64,000 nucleotides of DNA from Heterohyrax brucei (taxonomy: Eukaryota; Chordata; Mammalia; Hyracoidea; Procaviidae): contig CM053143.1 of NCBI GenBank assembly GCA_028571685.1, forward strand, positions 138,418,829 to 138,482,828. Direction: 5' to 3'. Under the pieces are notes generated by a model. It was not told the DNA's origin, did no database searches, and was given only the letters and a program-made list of their open reading frames with translations. Below, in pieces: positions 50,519-63,596 of this stretch; position 1 is the first letter of the stretch; each line of letters begins with the position of its first letter. The position numbers and the translations under genes are program-made.

Positions 50519-51983
50519 TACAGAAAAATGAATTTCCAAAAATCAGACTAGACAAGGCAGATTAAAGCAGCGTACACAACACAGAGTAGATCTGTCTTGT
50601 AGAGTTTTTTGAACCAACAGTTGGAGTAGAATGCTAGGAAGATGGTTGCAGATTAAAACCTGAGATTCTACGCAAAATCTTTAGAAAAGCGGTTCCCTTT
50701 GAATTTCCTAGATAGCCCTGTAAAACAGTTTCTCCATAGAGTTTGTATACTTGGGACAGAAGATGTTGCTTAAGAGAAGTTGGTTGGCAAGCTATCTTTT
50801 TGCTTCCCATCAGAAATTTTGGACACTAAAACTGTCTGGATTAGAGAATTCAATTTACATGCAACCTAGCATCAGTATGTTTAGAGAAGTAACTGCTGAC
50901 TCCAAGATGCTAGCTGGATTTCTAGTTCATTGACTTGTGTTGGAAAATTCCTAGAAACTGACTCTAAGCGGAAGCTTTAATGAATTCTCTTCAATGGCAA
51001 TAAATTCTACCACCAAAGGCTTAATTAGAACAGTACTGCTCAAGCTATTCCTGGCTTCCATCATCTGTCTGGGGTTCCCAGTCTACACATGTTCCTTGGA
51101 AAGGAACTTGCATTGTGAAGTACTGAATCCATACAAGGAATAGCAGAGCTTGTGCAACTGGAGTAGAAGGACCAGAAAGTAAGTAGCTTTGTAGCCAACA
51201 AGGACCAGGTGGGAATGGGGTGAAGAGTAGCCAGGTCAACAAGGCTACACTGAGAGGATAACACAGATTACTCCATATCTTATCAGTTGCCATTTTGTGT
51301 GATTTGAGACAGCCCAGTATTAAATTTTAAAAAAGTGTTTGTGGGGACTGGGGTAGGGCAGGCACTTGGTAGAAACCTTCTTAACATCACTGGGCTCATT
51401 TTCCAGAATCTTCAGGAGATAACATCCCACCAGGAGCTGTGTGGGGGCACTTAAGGGTAGCTTTGCCCTAAGGCAAAATAATAATCACAAAGAAATCTTT
51501 ACATTTTCTGATAAAGCTCACTCTCTTGCTGACTGGCAGAAGCTGGTGAACATTACGTTTGAGTTAAGCACTAAAATCAGGAGGGAGCACTGAGATAAAC
51601 CACTGCAATTATTAACTCTCATGCTGATTAATGGCACAAAAACAATCAGTGGTGTGGCTGGCCTGACCACGTTCCCACAGTGTTCCTGCTGTCTTGGGGG
51701 TCTGGCTTATTATGTTTTATTGGCAGCCTATAGTTGTGTTAAATTGTACAGCAAGCATTGGACAGGGCTTGTCCCTGAAAGGTATATGGCTGTCTTTCTT
51801 CATTTCACTGCCCAGGGCCCCATTAAAGAGTAGTAGGTGAGTTTAAAGGCTGTCACTCTTAGTTGGGGCTCTGATTTTTTTTTCTTTTTCATAATCTGTT
51901 TCAAGACGTGACTGTGCTACCTCATTGTTCAGATGAGGTGCTTTTTAAATGGTCTGTATGGACAATTGACACTATGGCAAATT
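50519..51983. other. Intergenic, nothing recognised
   Basis: About 1.46 kb. Possible degraded RTE/SINE scrap at 50575-50640; otherwise no feature. Confidence 0.5.
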
Positions 51984-52468
51984 TCATTTCCTAGAGCTTG
52001 TTGTACCCTCTTTACCGCAGCACTGTTCACATAGCCAAAAAATGGGAAGAACCCAAGTGTCCATCAATAGACAAACGGATAAACAAAATGTGGTATAGAC
52101 ATATGGTGGCATATTATTTAGCCATAAAGAAAACTGAAGTTCTGATACACACTACAACGTGGATGAACCTTGAAAACATGCTGGGTGAAATAAATCAGAC
52201 GTAAGAGGACAAATATTGTAGTATCCTCCTATATGAAATATCTGGAATAGATTCATCATGGTTATGATGGATTATGAGAAGGAGGCAGGTAGTTGTTGCT
52301 GGAGAGGTATTGACTTTCTGTTTGGGGTGATATAAACCTTTTGGGGCCAATATTGGTGACGATAGCCTACCATGGTAACTGCAATGAAGGTCGCTGAATT
52401 GTACACTTAGAAGTGGTTGAAAAGGCAAACTTTTTCTTATATGTGTTTCACCAACATAAAATAAAAGC
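51984..52468 (+). mobile_element. L1 3' end, sense
   Basis: ORF2 C-terminal and 3' UTR: 'gcagcactgttcacatagccaaaa', 'atagacaaacggataaacaaaatgtgg', 'gaaaacatgctgggtgaaataaatcagac', 'gaattgtacacttagaagtgg', ending near 'aacataaaataaaa'. Confidence 0.88.
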
Positions 52469-52904
52469 AAATGCTATTTATGTGGCCACCTTGCCAAAAA
52501 TAGTTTTGACTATATTTACATAAGAAAGCTTTTTGAAACTTGTCAGCAATTTATAATAATTGAAGGTATGAGCATTCTAGAGGTCAACACCTTCTGTAAG
52601 TATGCAAAGACCAACATCATAAGGTATTTAAGTTTTGCATTCACTCAATAGTCATATTTAAATTCATTATTTAAATATGTTTTTGCAACAATAAAAAACT
52701 AGAAAACATGAAATAATTTTTATATGCAAGATATATTTAAAAGCAATGTTCTATAAAAAAATCTACCAGATCTAAACAGCATGAAACATTTATCAGTATT
52801 TCTAGCTTCCTCTCAAACAACATAATACATTAACACTAAATTGTCTGCTCATCTATCTTCTAAGTTAACAAGAATTTTAAAATCGCTTGTCTTTAAATAT
52901 ATAG
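52469..52904. other. AT-rich spacer between L1 copies
   Basis: Very AT-rich; may include more L1 3' sequence but nothing diagnostic. Confidence 0.45.
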
Positions 52905-55900
52905 ATATTTTATTGTGTTTTAAGCAGAAGTTTACAATCCAAATCAATTTGCCATATAACACTCGGAACGCACATCACTATGCTACTCTAGCTGCTCGTT
53001 CCTCTCCTCCACGACAGCACACACCCGCTTTCCACTTCCTGTGTCCACTCGACCAACTCCTGTCACCCTCCACCCTAACATCTTGCCTCCCAAGAGGAAC
53101 TACTCAGGTAGCCCCAAGTGTATATTTAAACTAAGATGCATATTCTATGCCAGCATCACTCCAGTTCACATAGTCCAGTTCCACCTTTGTCTGGAGAACT
53201 GGCTCCCATACTGGTTTTGGTTTTGGGCTAATAATGAGTCCGGGGCCACATCCTCGGGGCGCCTTCCAGGCTGATGTACCAAGTCTGGTCGTTTGGTAGA
53301 GTTCTAGTTCTGTACACTTTTCTCCCACTACATCCAGGGCTTTACATCGTGTGCCCTGTCAGGGCAGTCACTGTGGTGGCTGAGCACCATCTAGTTCTGG
53401 TGTCCTGTTGAAGTAGTCTCTGGAACACATGACACCCTTTGCCTGCTGGGCTCATAGTTTCCTCCTGTCCTTGATGTCTTCTGTTCTCCTCTGCTCCACG
53501 TAGATTGGGACTAATTTGATGCTACTTAGATGACAGCTTGTTAGCTTTTAAGACTCCAGATGCCACTCACCAAAGTGGTATAGAGAACATTTTCTTAAAC
53601 ACAAACGAAAAACTCAGGTATGCCACTTAGCCTAGATGTCCTCTGAAATTGTGGTCCCCAGACCCCTGTCTCTGCTATCCTGTCCTTCAAAAAGTTGGAC
53701 TGTATTTAGGAAATGATTTAGTTTTGACATACTCCTGTTGTGCTGACCTCTCGTCTGCTACATGCTGTCACACCCTACACCTAACCCAAGTTCTAACTAC
53801 TGTCTAATCTGTGGATGTCCCAGTCCCTCCCCACTCTTGTAACCATCAAAGATTGTTTTCTTCTGTGTTTAAGCCTTTTGTTGTGTCTTTGTAATAATGG
53901 TCTCGTATTTGTCCTTTTGCATCTAGTTTCACTCAGCATAATGTCTTCCAGATGGTTCCATGTTATGAAGCATTTCCTAAAATCATCATTGCTCTTTATC
54001 ATTGCATAGTATTCCATTGTGTGAATATGCTATTTAACATTCGTCTGTTGGTGGGCACCTATGTTGATTCCATCTTTCTGCTGTTACGGGCAGTGCTGCA
54101 GTAAACATTGGTGTGCATGTGTCTGTTTCTCCAGGATATATTCCAAGGAGTGGGTTTGCTGGATCATATGGTATTTCTATCTCTAGCTTTCTAAGAAAGC
54201 ACCAAATTAATTTCCATAGTGGTTGCACCATTTTGCATTCCCACCAATGGTGTAGAAGGGTTCCCATCTCTCCACAGCTTCCCCAGCATATATTATTTTG
54301 TGTTTTTTGAGTTAACCCCAGCCTTGCTACGGTGAAACTGTATCTCATTGTAGTTTTGATTTGTATTTCTCCGATGGCTAATGACTGTGAGCATTTCTTC
54401 CTGTGTCTGTTACCATCCTGGATGTCTTTTTTTGTAAACGGCCTATTCATATTGTTTCCCCATTTTTTAATTGGGTTGTTTGTCTTTTTCTCTTTGAGGT
54501 TTTGCAGTACCATGTAGATTAAAGAGATTAGATGCCAGTTGGTTTTGCTGTAGCCAAAATCTCTTTTCTACTCTGTTGAATGCCTTCTTAGCCTTTTGAT
54601 GAAGTCTTTGGATGAGCATAAGTGTTTTGATTTTTAGGAGTTTCCACTTATCTATTTTTACTTCTGGTGTTTGTTGATAATTTTTTGTAGTCTGTTTATG
54701 ACATGTATTAGGAATTCCCATATTTTCCTAATTTTTGCTTCAGTGATCTTTATTGTTGCAGATTTTATATTTAGGTCTTTTACGATTTTGAGTTAGTGTT
54801 GTGCATGGTATGAGACATGGGTCTTGTTTCATTTTTTTGCAGATGGATATCCAGTAATGCCAACTTCATTTTTTGAGGAGAATGACTCTTCTCCAGTTCA
54901 CAGTCTTTGGACCTCTGTCATCAGCTGTTCACGGGAGGATGATGTAACATCTGGAATCTCAATTTTGTTACACTGTGTGTGTCTGTTTTTGTGCCAGTAC
55001 CAGGCTGTCTTGACTACTGTGGCAGCACAATAGATTTTAAAGTCAGGTTGAGTGAAGCTTCCTACTTTGTTCTCCTTCTTTAGCATTGCTTTACTTATCT
55101 GAGGTCTTCTCTCTCTCGCCATATGAAGCTGGTGATTTGTTTCTTTATCTCATTAAAAATGCGACTGGAATTTGTACTGGGATTGCATTGCCTCTATAGA
55201 TCCATTTGGGAAGAACAGCCATTTCCACAATGTTAAGTCTTATCCATGAGCAAGACAGATTTTTTCCTCTTACATAGGTTTCTTGTAGTAGGTTTCTTGC
55301 AGTTTTCTTTTACAGGTCCTTTACTTCTTTGGTTAGATTTATTCCGAGGTATTTTATTATCTTGGGAGCTAGGATGCATGGTAATGATTTCATGATTTTC
55401 TCTTTGCTTGCCTCTTTGTTGGTGTAAAGGAATCCAACTGACTTATGCATGTTCATCTTGTATCCTGGTGCTTTGCTGAACTCTTCTATTAGCTCCAGTA
55501 CTTTTGTAGGGGGCGGGTGGTGATTCTATAGGGTTTTCATGTCAGCTGCAAACAGAGATACTTTTACTTTTTCTTTGCTAATGTGGATGCCCTTTGTTTC
55601 TTTATCTTGGCTGATTGCTCTAGATAACGCCTCCAGGACAATGTTGACTAACAGTGGTAACAATAGGCATCCTTGTCTGGTACCTGTTCTCAAGGGGAAT
55701 GTTTTCAAATGCTCTTCATTTAGGATGATGTTAGCTGTCGACTTTGCATAGAGACCTCTTATTATGTTGAGGAATTTTGCTTCTAGTCCTATTTTCCTGA
55801 GGTTACTTTAAACACAAATGTGTGTTGGATTTTGTCAAATGCCTTTTCTGCATCATTGATAAAATCAGGTGGTTTTTGTCTTCTGTTTTATTTGTGTGGT

Positions 55901-56552
55901 TAATCACATTAATTATTTTTGTAATGTTAAACTATCCCTGAATTTCTGGTATGAATCCTACTTGGTCATGATGATTTTTTCTTTTTTGATATGTTGTTGA
56001 ATTCTATTGTCTAGAATTTTTTTGAGGAGTTTTGCACCTAAACTCATGAGAGATACTGGTCTGTAATTTCCCTTTTTTGCCGTCTTAGTTTTGGTATCAG
56101 AGTTATACTGGCTTCACAGAATGAATCTGGGTGTATTCCATATTCCTTCTTTTCTATGCTGAGAAATACCTTTAGTAGTAGGGATATTAACTCTTCTCTG
56201 AACGCTTGGGAGAATTCCCTGGCCAAGCCATCACGGTCAGAGCTTTTTTAATTGGGTGTTTTAAAATTCCTTTTTCAATCTCTTCTTTTGTAACACATTT
56301 ATTTAGTTGTCCTAATTCTGTCTGTGCTAATTTTGGTGGATGGTGTGTTTCTAGAAAATTGTCCATTTCCAGTAGGTTTTTGAGTTTGTTAGAGTACACT
56401 TTTAAAAAATAACATCCTGATTCTTTTAATTTCAGTTGGATCTGTTGTGATTTACCCATTTCATATCTCATTCGAGTTATTTGTTTCCTCTCCCATTTTT
56501 CTTTTGTCAGTTTGGCCAGTGGTTTATTACTTTTGTGGATCTTTTCAAAAAA

Positions 56553-56580
56553 GCACTGGCTGGCTGGCTGGCTGGCTGGT
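56553..56580 (+). repeat. (GGCT)n microsatellite
   Basis: Six GGCT units ('ggctggctggctggctggct') within the outer L1. Confidence 0.9.
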
Positions 56581-56632
56581 CATGTTAAATCTTAATCATT
56601 TTTCTATTTCATTTATTTGTGCTCTGATTTTT

Positions 56633-58650
56633 TTTTTAGTCTTTTTTTTATTATGACTGAGTGAAAATGTACATTCCAGTATAAATTTACATGCCCACCT
56701 ACGTGCAGCTTCCATTGCTCTCCCTGCCTGGTGACAGCACACTACTATTCCTCTCTACTCCGTGTATATCTCATTCTCCCAACAGTCTTCTCTCCCCTCC
56801 TCTCCACCCACTCTTCTTCCTCCAGCCAAAGGTCAACAGGATGATATCCTAGATGCATAGAATCATAAAATGCATCCAATGTATGGTCACTCTGCATCGC
56901 CAAGTCCAATCCATTCGTGTCCAAAGAGTGGACCTTTGTTATGATTTATGGGCAAGGACAGCATCAGGGCCAGGGGCCATGCTCCCAGGGGAACCTCGAA
57001 GCTTCTGGACCATCAGTTGCGGTCCTTTAGTGGCGATCTCAGGGTCCACCCCTTTTTATTCTTGGGTTGCCAGTGAAACTCAACTTAGTGAGCCCGATCG
57101 TGGCTGTCACTGGTGGTAGCCAGGCACCATCCGGTTCTTCTGGTCCCAAGTCTTTGTAGGCATCCACTCATGTGGGTCTCTCTATCTACTGGGTTGTCTT
57201 TACCCCATGTCATTTTGGTCCTCAGTGATCATCCGTTCCTGCTGAGTGGGGACCATTTGCTGTGCCCTCAGATGGCAGCTTGGCAGCTTTAAGACCCCAG
57301 ACACCACTCACCAATGTGGGGTGCAGAGAGCTCTCTTAGCAAAACGCTGGTTGTGCCAATTGGCCTCAATTTCGCCTAAGGGCATGGTCCTCTGCCCCCT
57401 GCCCAAGCTACTCTATCCTTGCAATATTGGGTTAAGATGCAAGGAGTATTCAAGTTATACTGATGTCCACTTAATATTGTTCTTGTTTCTAATGTGTGCT
57501 ATCACCGATTTCAACCAACCAGATTTCTAGCAACTATCTAATCTAAACCCTCCCCCCTTTGCCCTCCTGCCCTTCTCTCTCTTGCAGCTGTCAAAGAGTC
57601 TTTTCTTCTATACACAAGTCTGTTTTTGAGATCTTATCCTAGAGGTCTCATACAATATTTGTCCTTTTGTTGCTGACTACTTTCACTCAACATAATGTCT
57701 TCCAGTTGAAACCAGGTTAGGAGATGTTTCCTGGAATCATCATTATTCTTTATCATTGTGTAGTGCTCCATTGAGTATATTTACCATAGTTTACCTATCC
57801 ATTCCTCTGTTGTTGGTCATCTGGGTTGATTTCATCTTTTTGCTATCGTGGACTGTGCTGCGATAAACATTCTGGTGCATGTGTCCGTTGGTGTGAAAGA
57901 CCTTGATTCTGTAGGATATATTCCAAGTAGTGGAATTACTGTGTCAAATGGTATATCTATATCCATTTTTTTAAGGAAGCACCAGATTGCTTTCCAAAGA
58001 GGCTAGACCATTTTGCAGCCCCACCAACAATGTAGGAGACTTTCACTTTCTCCACAGCCTCTCCAACATTTGTTGTTTTGTGTTTTTTGGATCATGGCCA
58101 ATCTTGTTGGGGTGAGATGGTATCTCATTGTAGTCTTGATTTGAATTTCTTTAATAACTAAAGATCGTGAACATGACCGCATGTGTTTTTTGGCTGCCTG
58201 GATCTCCTCTTCAGAGAAATGTCTGTCCATCTCCTTTGCCCATCACATAATTGGATGATTTATCTTCTTTTTATTGGTATTTTGTAGTATTTTATAGATT
58301 ATGGAGATCAGGTGTTGGTCTGACATAGAGTTGCCAAATATTTTTTCCCATTCTGTAGGTGGTCTTTTAATTCTACGGATAAAGTCTTTGGATGAGCAAA
58401 AGGATTTGTTTCTTAATAGTTCCCATTTATCTATTTTCTCTTCTGTTAATTGTGGCTTGTTTGACAGATTTTGAAGTTTGTTTACATTGTGTATTAAAAC
58501 TTCCATTGTTGTTCCTACCTTTTTTTGGATGAGCTTTATCATGTTAGGTTTGATATTTAGGTCTTTTATCCAGTTGGAGTTGGTTTTTGTATAAGGTGTA
58601 AGATATGGATCTAGTTTCAGTTTATTGCAGATGGATATCCAATTTTGCCA
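56633..58650 (-). mobile_element. Nested 5'-truncated L1, antisense, with 15-bp target duplication
   Basis: T-run then 3' UTR ('gactgagtgaaaatgtacattcc', identical in kind to 11134-11634), then ORF2 C-terminal region ending at 'gatggatatccaattttgcca'. Flanked by TGTGCTCTGATTTTT at 56618-56632 and 58651-58665. Inserted in the same orientation as the host L1. The 3' UTR family differs from that of the outer copy. Confidence 0.92.
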
Positions 58651-60479
58651 TGTGCTCTGATTTTTATTATTTGCTTTCTTCAGGTGCCCAGTGGTTCTTT
58701 TGCTGGTCTCTTTCCATTTGTTCAAGTTGTATTCTTTGATCTGGGCACTTTCTTCTTTCTGGGTGTGTGCATTTATTGAAATAAATTGACCTCTGAGCAC
58801 TGCTTTTGCTGTGTTCCCTAGGTTTTGGTAGAATCTGTTTTGATTTGTCATTTGATTTTATGAACTTCTTTATTCTATCCTTGATTTCTCCTATTATCCA
58901 ATCATTTCTGAGTAAAATGTTGTTCAGTTTCCATGTTTTTGATTATTTTTCCCCCATCTTTTTTCTATTATTGACTTCTACTTTTCAGATTTATGATCTG
59001 AAAAGAAACTTTGTATCATTTCAATATTTGAATTTTGTTCAGGATTGCTCTGTGGCCTAATATGTGATCAGTCTGGAGAAAGTTTCATGTTATTGGAAAA
59101 GAAAGTATACTTCGCTGCTGTTGGGTGGAGTGTTCTGTATATATCTATGAGGCCAAGTTGGTTCATTGTAAAATTTAGATCTTCTGTGGAATTTAGATGT
59201 TCTGTCCTTCACCAATAGTGGTGTGTTGGAGTCTCCTACTATTATTGTGGAGCTGTCTATTTCTGTTTTCAATGCAGACAGTGTTTGTTTTATGTATTTT
59301 GGAGCCATGTCATTGGGTATGTATATATTTCATATGGATATATCCTCCTGGAGTATTGCACCTTTAATGATTATAGAGTGTCTCTCCTTATCCAGTGTGG
59401 TGGATTTAACTTTGTAACCTATTTTATCAGAGGTTAATATTGCCACTTCTCTTTTTTTTTGAATGTTGTTACCCTGATATATTAATATATATTCTTCCTA
59501 TCCTTTGAGTTGTAGTTTGTATCTTAGGCAGCATATGGAAAGGTCAGGTTTTTGTTATCCAATCTGCCGCTCTCTGTTTCTTTACTGGTGCATTTAGTCT
59601 ATTTACATTCAGTGTGATTATTGGTAGGTATGAGTTTGGTGCTGTCATTTTGATGTCTTTTTTGCGTGTTGCTCGGACAATTCCTTTGTTCCATTTGTCT
59701 GAGTCTTTTTTATTTGTGTTTTATTTTCATGTTTTTCTGTGTTTGTTTTCTTGTTTTTGCCGAGATTTCGTGTTTTTTATTTTGTTTGTTGTTTCGATGT
59801 ATAGAATTGCTAATTTCCTTTGTAGTTATCCCAGTATTCCCCTCTGTTAATCTAAATTTAAACCAGTTAAAGTAAGACTTTGATAATTTTTTGTACCAAA
59901 ATTTATTAATAAATTTACTGATTTTTCACCATTGCTTTATTTATTTATTTCATTTCTCTATTTTGGGTTCAATTTTGTGTGTGTGTGCTATAACACATTC
60001 CTTTCAATGAAGATCTATAAATTAAAAAAACTTCCTCAACTTTTGTTATTTTTATGTTTCTATTTTACCCTACATCTTAAATGCTAGTTTAGCCAATCAT
60101 ATGCTTTTTTTTTAAAGTTATTTTCCTTCAAAGTTATGTACATATCATTTCATTATCTTCTGATACTGTTGCTCATGAGGCATTGTAGATTTATTTATAC
60201 AGTTTGGGATGTACTGTGCTTTTTCAATTTGAGGTTTTGTTTATTTCTTCATTTCCAGAAAACTCTCCTTTATAATCTCTGAATATTGCCTCTTCTAGTC
60301 TATTCTCTCTGACATTTTTGTTTGATGTATATTGTAGATTTTCTTTCTGTCTTCTAGATTTTCTTGATTTTTCTTTTATGCTTTCTATCTCTTGGTTCTT
60401 GTTCTGCATTAAAGTATTTAAGTTTTCTGTGTATTTGTTCCCTCATCTATGATTTAGGGGTCAGTTAGCTTCCATTGAT

Positions 60480-61055
60480 CACAGGTTAAATAAAGTTATA
60501 GTAGCCTCCAGTTACCTGACCTCTTGGTGTTCAGGTCTTTGTGTGATCTCCTTCCCTTGAGTGTGACCTAGGATTAATGATTTGCTTTTAATGAATAGAA
60601 TATGATAAAATCTTATTAACCAAGATTAGGCTATGAAAAGACTGTGACTTCCATCTTGCTTACTGTCTCTCATTGTTGTGTTTAATTGCTCTAAGGGAAG
60701 CTTGCTGCCACATTGTGAGCTGCTCTATGGAGAAGTGCACATGACAAGGAACCGAGGGAGGTCTCTGACCCATAGCCAAAGAGATACTGAGACCCTCAGT
60801 ACAATAAACCACAAGGAATATAATTATGGCAATAACCATATGAGTGGGCTTGGAACTGTATTCTCACCAACAGAGCCTCCAGATGAAACAGCAGCCTTAG
60901 CCCACACCTTGATTACAGCTTGGTGTTAGTCCTTGGGACAGAGGCAACCAAATAAGTTACACTGGACTCTTGATTCATAGAAGTTGTGACAGCATGTATC
61001 ATAACCTGCTAAATTTTGTGATAGCTTGTTACACAGCAATAGATAACTAATACAT
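60480..61055 (+). mobile_element. MLT1-like MaLR LTR, sense
   Basis: 'gagtgtgacctaggattaatgatttgctttt', 'ggctatgaaaagactgtgacttccatcttgc', 'gacaaggaaccgagggaggtc', 'agcctccagatgaaac', ending 'gtgatagcttgttacacagcaatagataactaataca'. Ordered as in MLT1 LTRs. Confidence 0.75.
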
Positions 61056-61616
61056 AAGTTAACATGCATAAAGCACTTAGAACAATAACTGAATTTTCTG
61101 TCCCCAAAGCTAGCTACTATTATTCTTAGCTGTAGTAGTAATTCTAGTTTCATGGCATTCTGGATAGTTTGCTCTCTTTTCTAAATCATAAATTCAGTCA
61201 TTAATTAATTATTGCTTACACCATTAAGTTTTTAGCTATAGTTTTATTTCTAGAATTCCCATTTGATTCCTTTCCAAAATCTTCCTATTACTTTTATTTT
61301 CTTAATCTCTTTCTTCCATTTATCTTACTGTATACTTTAAACATATTTATATTTTGTGTCCTTTGTATTGTTCCATTATCTCTGGTTATTAGAGTGTGAA
61401 TTCTTCCATTTTTTCCATCTACTGACTCATTCTCATGAGTGATTTCATTTCTGTGAGTCTCTCTTCACGTAAAAAAAAATTCTTCCTGTGGGAGTTGTCA
61501 TAAGCATGACTGTGGAAAGGTCTCACACAATGATTTCATGATTCCCTCTGCCAAATGTTGCTGGTACCAGGTCATTTTCATATGACTCTTTATTTGGGGG
61601 TTCCTTTACTTTCCAT
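61056..61616 (-). mobile_element. L1/HAL1-like AT-rich remnant (uncertain)
   Basis: 'ttatttctagaattcccatttgattcctttcc' and 'tttcttaatctctttcttcc' resemble antisense L1M/HAL1 ORF1-proximal sequence. Low diagnostic value. Confidence 0.35.
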
Positions 61617-61775
61617 GGAAGCCATGGTGGCATAGTGGTTAACTGCTGCATCTGCTAACCAAAAGGCCAGCTGTTCAAATCTGCCAGGTGCTCCTTGGAA
61701 ACTCTGTGGGGAAGTTCTTCTCTGACCTATAGGATTGCTACGAGTCAGAACTGACTTGATGACAATGGCTTTTTA
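61617..61775 (+). mobile_element. AfroSINE
   Basis: 'ggaagccatggtggcatagtggttaactgctgcatctgctaaccaaaaggccagctg' to 'ctctgacctataggattgctacgagtcagaactgacttgatgacaatggc'. Full length. Confidence 0.94.
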
Positions 61776-62997
61776 CTTCCCACATCAGATTTAAGTCCAG
61801 TTTCTTATGTGTGACTTATTTGTTTTACTTAGTATTCCTAGGTAGGTGGAAGGTCACTTTATTGGTGTTTCTCCAGTCAATGGGCAAGATATTTTCAATC
61901 ACTGTTTAACACCCAGGATAACCTTTCCTTATTCCTGACTTGATGCAAGGATTCCAGGTCCTTTTCCTTGGCATACAAGGACTTTACCTCCTTGAAAATG
62001 AATTTATGTCCACATAAGTCACTCATATCCCAGCTACTAATATCTCAATCCTATTCAGAAGCAGCTGTGATCCATTAAGTTGATGACAGGGTGGATTAAC
62101 CAGTAAACACAGTGTGCACTGGCTTACTGAAAGCAAGGTATGTCTCAGGCTTAATTGTGCTTAAGTGTACTACAGATTAGTGCACAAGGAGGAATTGTGC
62201 ACTACAGACTAGTAAGTAAGCATAATTAAGGCCATGTGTACCTTGTTTATTGGGTGCTGTATCCCTGCTTGTTGGGCTTCTGACCTTGAGGTCCCTCATT
62301 CCTTCTGGCATTTGGGTAGCTATTTCTTTCTTTTCATCTCTTGGTGGATCAAATACTTTTAATTCATCATATCTATGTGTTTGAGTGGTAAAAGCTTGTC
62401 ACTGTCATTTGTCGTACCATATTGACCTACAGTAGTCTTATTGCATAAAAACATTATAACTGTTTTTGAGGAGAATTTGAATGTAAGTGGTAACTAGAGT
62501 TCTTTTGAAATTACACATTTTTTACTCTGGGATGACCAGAATGGAGAGTAGCTGTGACACATTCTAGATGAAGTGTACCCAAGTCAACTGCCAAATGTCT
62601 TGATGGTTGCCTAGTGGTACAAATAAAGCCATTATTGGCCAACTCTGTTAGCACTAACTCAGGACTTTCAATAGACATGAGAATGCATGGACTGAGATGG
62701 GAAACTTTTCTGTACACATGATCAGAAGCAGTGAATCCAAATGCCTCTGGACCAAGAGAAAATTTTAGCAAGACATCGTTTCTCTTTTACAAGTATTGAG
62801 GAGTTAAAGAGGAAGTTATTATCCTTAGTGAAAAGTCACTTGATAGATTACAGAACACAACCTTAGATATCATATCAGAGCTTACAGGAAAGCTATATAC
62901 ATCAGAAGACAAATGTTAAATACTTTTTCTGGAAAAGGTATCTTAAATTCCTTCCTATAGTCATTTATTTGTTAAAATAATTATGAGTCCCTGTGAA
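61776..62997. other. Intergenic, nothing recognised
   Basis: About 1.2 kb without a feature that I can support. Bases 62155-62230 contain two similar 'gtgcactacagactagt' phrases. Confidence 0.5.
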
Positions 62998-63105
62998 TAA
63001 ATGTGAGTCCACCAGGCATTCCTTGAGTACTCTGGGGGTCAGTTCTACCCTGGCCCCTAGGGTCGCATGAGTTGGATCTGACTCGACGGCACTTGGCTGG
63101 CATGG
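62998..63105 (+). mobile_element. AfroSINE variant, 3' part
   Basis: 'gtgagtccaccaggcattccttgagtac', 'gggggtcagttctaccctggcccctagggtcgcatgagttggatctgactcgacggcacttggctgg'. Same variant tail as at 34990-35132. Confidence 0.88.
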
Positions 63106-63587
63106 GTAAAGATGTCACCTTGAAGACTAAAATGTGCCTGACCCAAGCCATGGTATTTTCAATCACATCATATGCATGTGAAAGCTGGACAGTGAACAAA
63201 GAAGACAGAAGAAGAATTGATGCCTTTGAATTGTGATGCTGGAGAATAATGTTGATTATACCATGGGCCACCAAAAGAACAAACAGATCTGTTCCGGAAG
63301 AATTACAACCAGAGTGCTCTTTGGAAGTAAAGATATCAAGACTGCATCTTACATACTTTAGACATGTTGTCAGGAGGGATTGGTCCCTGGAGAAGGACAT
63401 CATGCTTGGTAGAGTGGAGGGTCAGTGAAAATGAGGAAGACTCTCAATGAGGTGGATTGACACAGTGGCTGCAACAATAGGCTTAAGCATAAAAATAATT
63501 GTGAACATGGCACAAGACCAGGCAGTGTTTCATTCTGTTGTTCACAGGGTTGGAACTGACTCGATGTCACCTAACCACAACAGCAAC
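63106..63587 (+). mobile_element. RTE LINE 3' end, sense
   Basis: 'aagatgtcaccttgaagactaaaatgtgcctgacccaagccatgg' through 'catgttgtcaggagggattggtccctggagaaggacatcatgcttgg' to the terminus 'tggaactgactcgatgtcacctaaccacaacagc'. ORF2 C-terminal part with in-frame stops. Confidence 0.92.
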
Positions 63588-63596
63588 ATGAATAAA

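Larger units (their letters stand above)
52905..60420 (-). mobile_element. Large L1 LINE, antisense, carrying a nested L1
   Basis: 3' UTR (52905-53990), ORF2 C-terminus (54000-54500), reverse transcriptase (about 54500-56630) and, beyond the nested element, ORF2 N-terminus and endonuclease (58666-59640). Bases 59640-60420 are probably the ORF1 side. The minus frame at 59308-59090 reads SSTIIVGDSNTPL, the L1 endonuclease motif with Phe changed to Ser. Near 55545 the RT box reads FAADM where FADDM is expected, so the first catalytic Asp is lost. Many stops: inactive. Confidence 0.85.

Noticed and set aside
54034-54513. 159-codon minus-strand frame resembling a LINE protein
   Set aside because: It is a decayed L1 ORF2 C-terminus within a disrupted element, so it is reported as part of the L1 and not as a CDS.
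62981-63403. 140-codon minus-strand open frame near the end
   Set aside because: Antisense to an RTE 3' end and an AfroSINE tail; not a gene.
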